Source: Candidatus Thiodiazotropha sp. (ex Monitilora ramsayi) (GTDB lineage: Bacteria; Pseudomonadota; Gammaproteobacteria; Chromatiales; Chromatiaceae). From it: a stretch of DNA of 64,000 nt. The notes beneath the pieces were generated by a model. It was not told where the DNA came from. It ran no database searches and saw only the letters and a program-made list of their open reading frames with translations. The stretch is taken from the NCBI GenBank assembly GCA_025655595.1, contig JAHXIO010000006.1, positions 590,520 to 654,519 of the forward strand, given 5' to 3'. The position numbers were made by a program, and so were the translations under genes. Each line of letters begins with the position of its first letter. Position 1 is the stretch's first letter. Below, in pieces: positions 63,380-64,000 of the stretch.

Positions 63380-64000
63380 CTAATTACCGTCAAATAGCCC
63401 TTCTTCTGATATATAACGTCCTGTCGGCCAAATATCCTTCAAGAAAAACAATCTGTTCTTTAGGCTAGGGTGACCGACAAGCAGGTCATGGCCTTGTCTA
63501 AGTTCGGCTCCCCAGCGGCGTTTGTGTTCTGAAAATCCGCCAAGAAAGTCATAAGCACTAATTCCTTCTTGAATGCACTCGTCAATTGTGATGTGACGAA
63601 GGACATTGCCTGCGCCTTTAATGTATTCTGGATTGAAACCCTCCTGAAGCTGAAAAAAAGTGTGATTGTATGCGTAACCGATTTGGATAGCCTGAATATC
63701 ACCGTCTTGTGTCAAGGCGTTAAATCTGAGCCAACCTTTGTCTAAAGCTTTAGGAAGGAAATTCCTGTAAAAGTCTGCTTCAGCGGGTTTTCGTATAAAG
63801 CATCCAGGGTCTCCGAGAAGTAATCTACGCTGATTATGAAGATTGAATAATGCATCGGTGAACAAGGGTAGATCTTCAGGAGTAATGCAGCGTTTGATTG
63901 CAACACCCCCAGTATTGGTCAGTTTTCTTCTGTTACGTCGGAGTTGCTGTCGCCGTTTCGCTGAAAAGCCATCTTCAAATGATTGGATTGAATCAGGAAG
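63380..64000 (-). CDS. CelD/FemAB-type GNAT acyltransferase, 5' end outside the window
   Basis: The minus-strand frame is open from the stop at 63380 to the window edge, giving at least 206 residues; a TTG near 63865 is only internal. The visible C-terminal part has KRRQQLRRNRRKL, a basic segment, LRFNALTQDGDIQAIQIGYAYNHTFFQLQEGFNPEYIKGAGNVLRHITIDECIQEGISAYDFLGG and 'EHKRRWGA'. This is the Acetyltransf_6 (BcsL/CelD) domain pattern found in exopolysaccharide and cell-surface loci. The N-terminal half is missing here. It converges with the ArnD-like gene. Confidence 0.78.
   Translation of the reverse strand, partial: LPDSIQSFEDGFSAKRRQQLRRNRRKLTNTGGVAIKRCITPEDLPLFTDALFNLHNQRRLLLGDPGCFIRKPAEADFYRNFLPKALDKGWLRFNALTQDGDIQAIQIGYAYNHTFFQLQEGFNPEYIKGAGNVLRHITIDECIQEGISAYDFLGGFSEHKRRWGAELRQGHDLLVGHPSLKNRLFFLKDIWPTGRYISEEGLFDGN

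Overview
The window looks like a moderately GC-rich gammaproteobacterial chromosome. The blocks ssrA-smpB / ratA-rnfH / bamE / fur / recN-nadK / hrcA-grpE-dnaK-dnaJ-dapB, lapAB-pyrF-galU and pcnB-folK-panBCD are arranged as in this class. A Chromatiales-type (sulfur-oxidiser-like) host would fit, but that is an inference from gene content and order; no 16S gene is present.

Positions 1-7281 are the right-hand part of an integrated genomic island. A P4/CP4-57-type tyrosine integrase (5899-7107, minus) abuts the 3' end of the tmRNA gene (7282-7647, minus), a classic attachment site. An AlpA-like regulator/excisionase lies at the left edge, so the island continues out of the window. Inside are a RAMA/DUF4357-like protein, an orphan catalytic-domain recombinase, and a strikingly AT-rich string of small unrecognised genes (2708-5030). 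These are separated by copies of a short sequence, ATCAAATTAAGGGA and variants. This string is the best candidate here for an undescribed accessory system.

Positions 7282-20922 are conserved core genome: trans-translation (ssrA, smpB), a sodium symporter, ratA/rnfH, bamE, fur, recN, nadK, the heat-shock block with a CIRCE element and two textbook sigma-32 promoters, dapB and a lipoprotein. Positions 21059-30459 hold an orphan fliK-like gene behind a sigma-54 type promoter, lapA-lapB-pyrF, galU, tRNA-Glu(CUC), pcnB-folK-deoxynucleoside kinase-panB-panC and panD.

Positions 30506-40694 form a glycogen/alpha-glucan cluster with alternating strands: glgA, pgi, glgB, glgC, a GH57 glycosidase and malQ. 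purL follows after a small secreted Cys-rich protein.

Positions 45925-59553 are an aryl-polyene-like biosynthetic cluster, nearly all on the minus strand: ACP, two hotdog dehydratases, LpxL-like acyltransferase, LolA-like carrier, MMPL exporter, COG4648-type membrane protein, acyl/aryl-CoA ligase, one ketosynthase, a Cys-less ketosynthase partner, ketoreductase, GT2 glycosyltransferase, a lipoprotein, a DUF218 protein and a PagL-like outer-membrane protein. A convergent FAD-dependent halogenase-like oxidoreductase closes it. The set is small (one ketosynthase, one ACP, no visible aryl-precursor lyase).

The right end carries a ChaN-PDZ fusion, trhP (yegQ), an ArnD-like deacetylase homologue that has lost its metal/catalytic residues, and a CelD/FemAB-type acetyltransferase that runs off the window.
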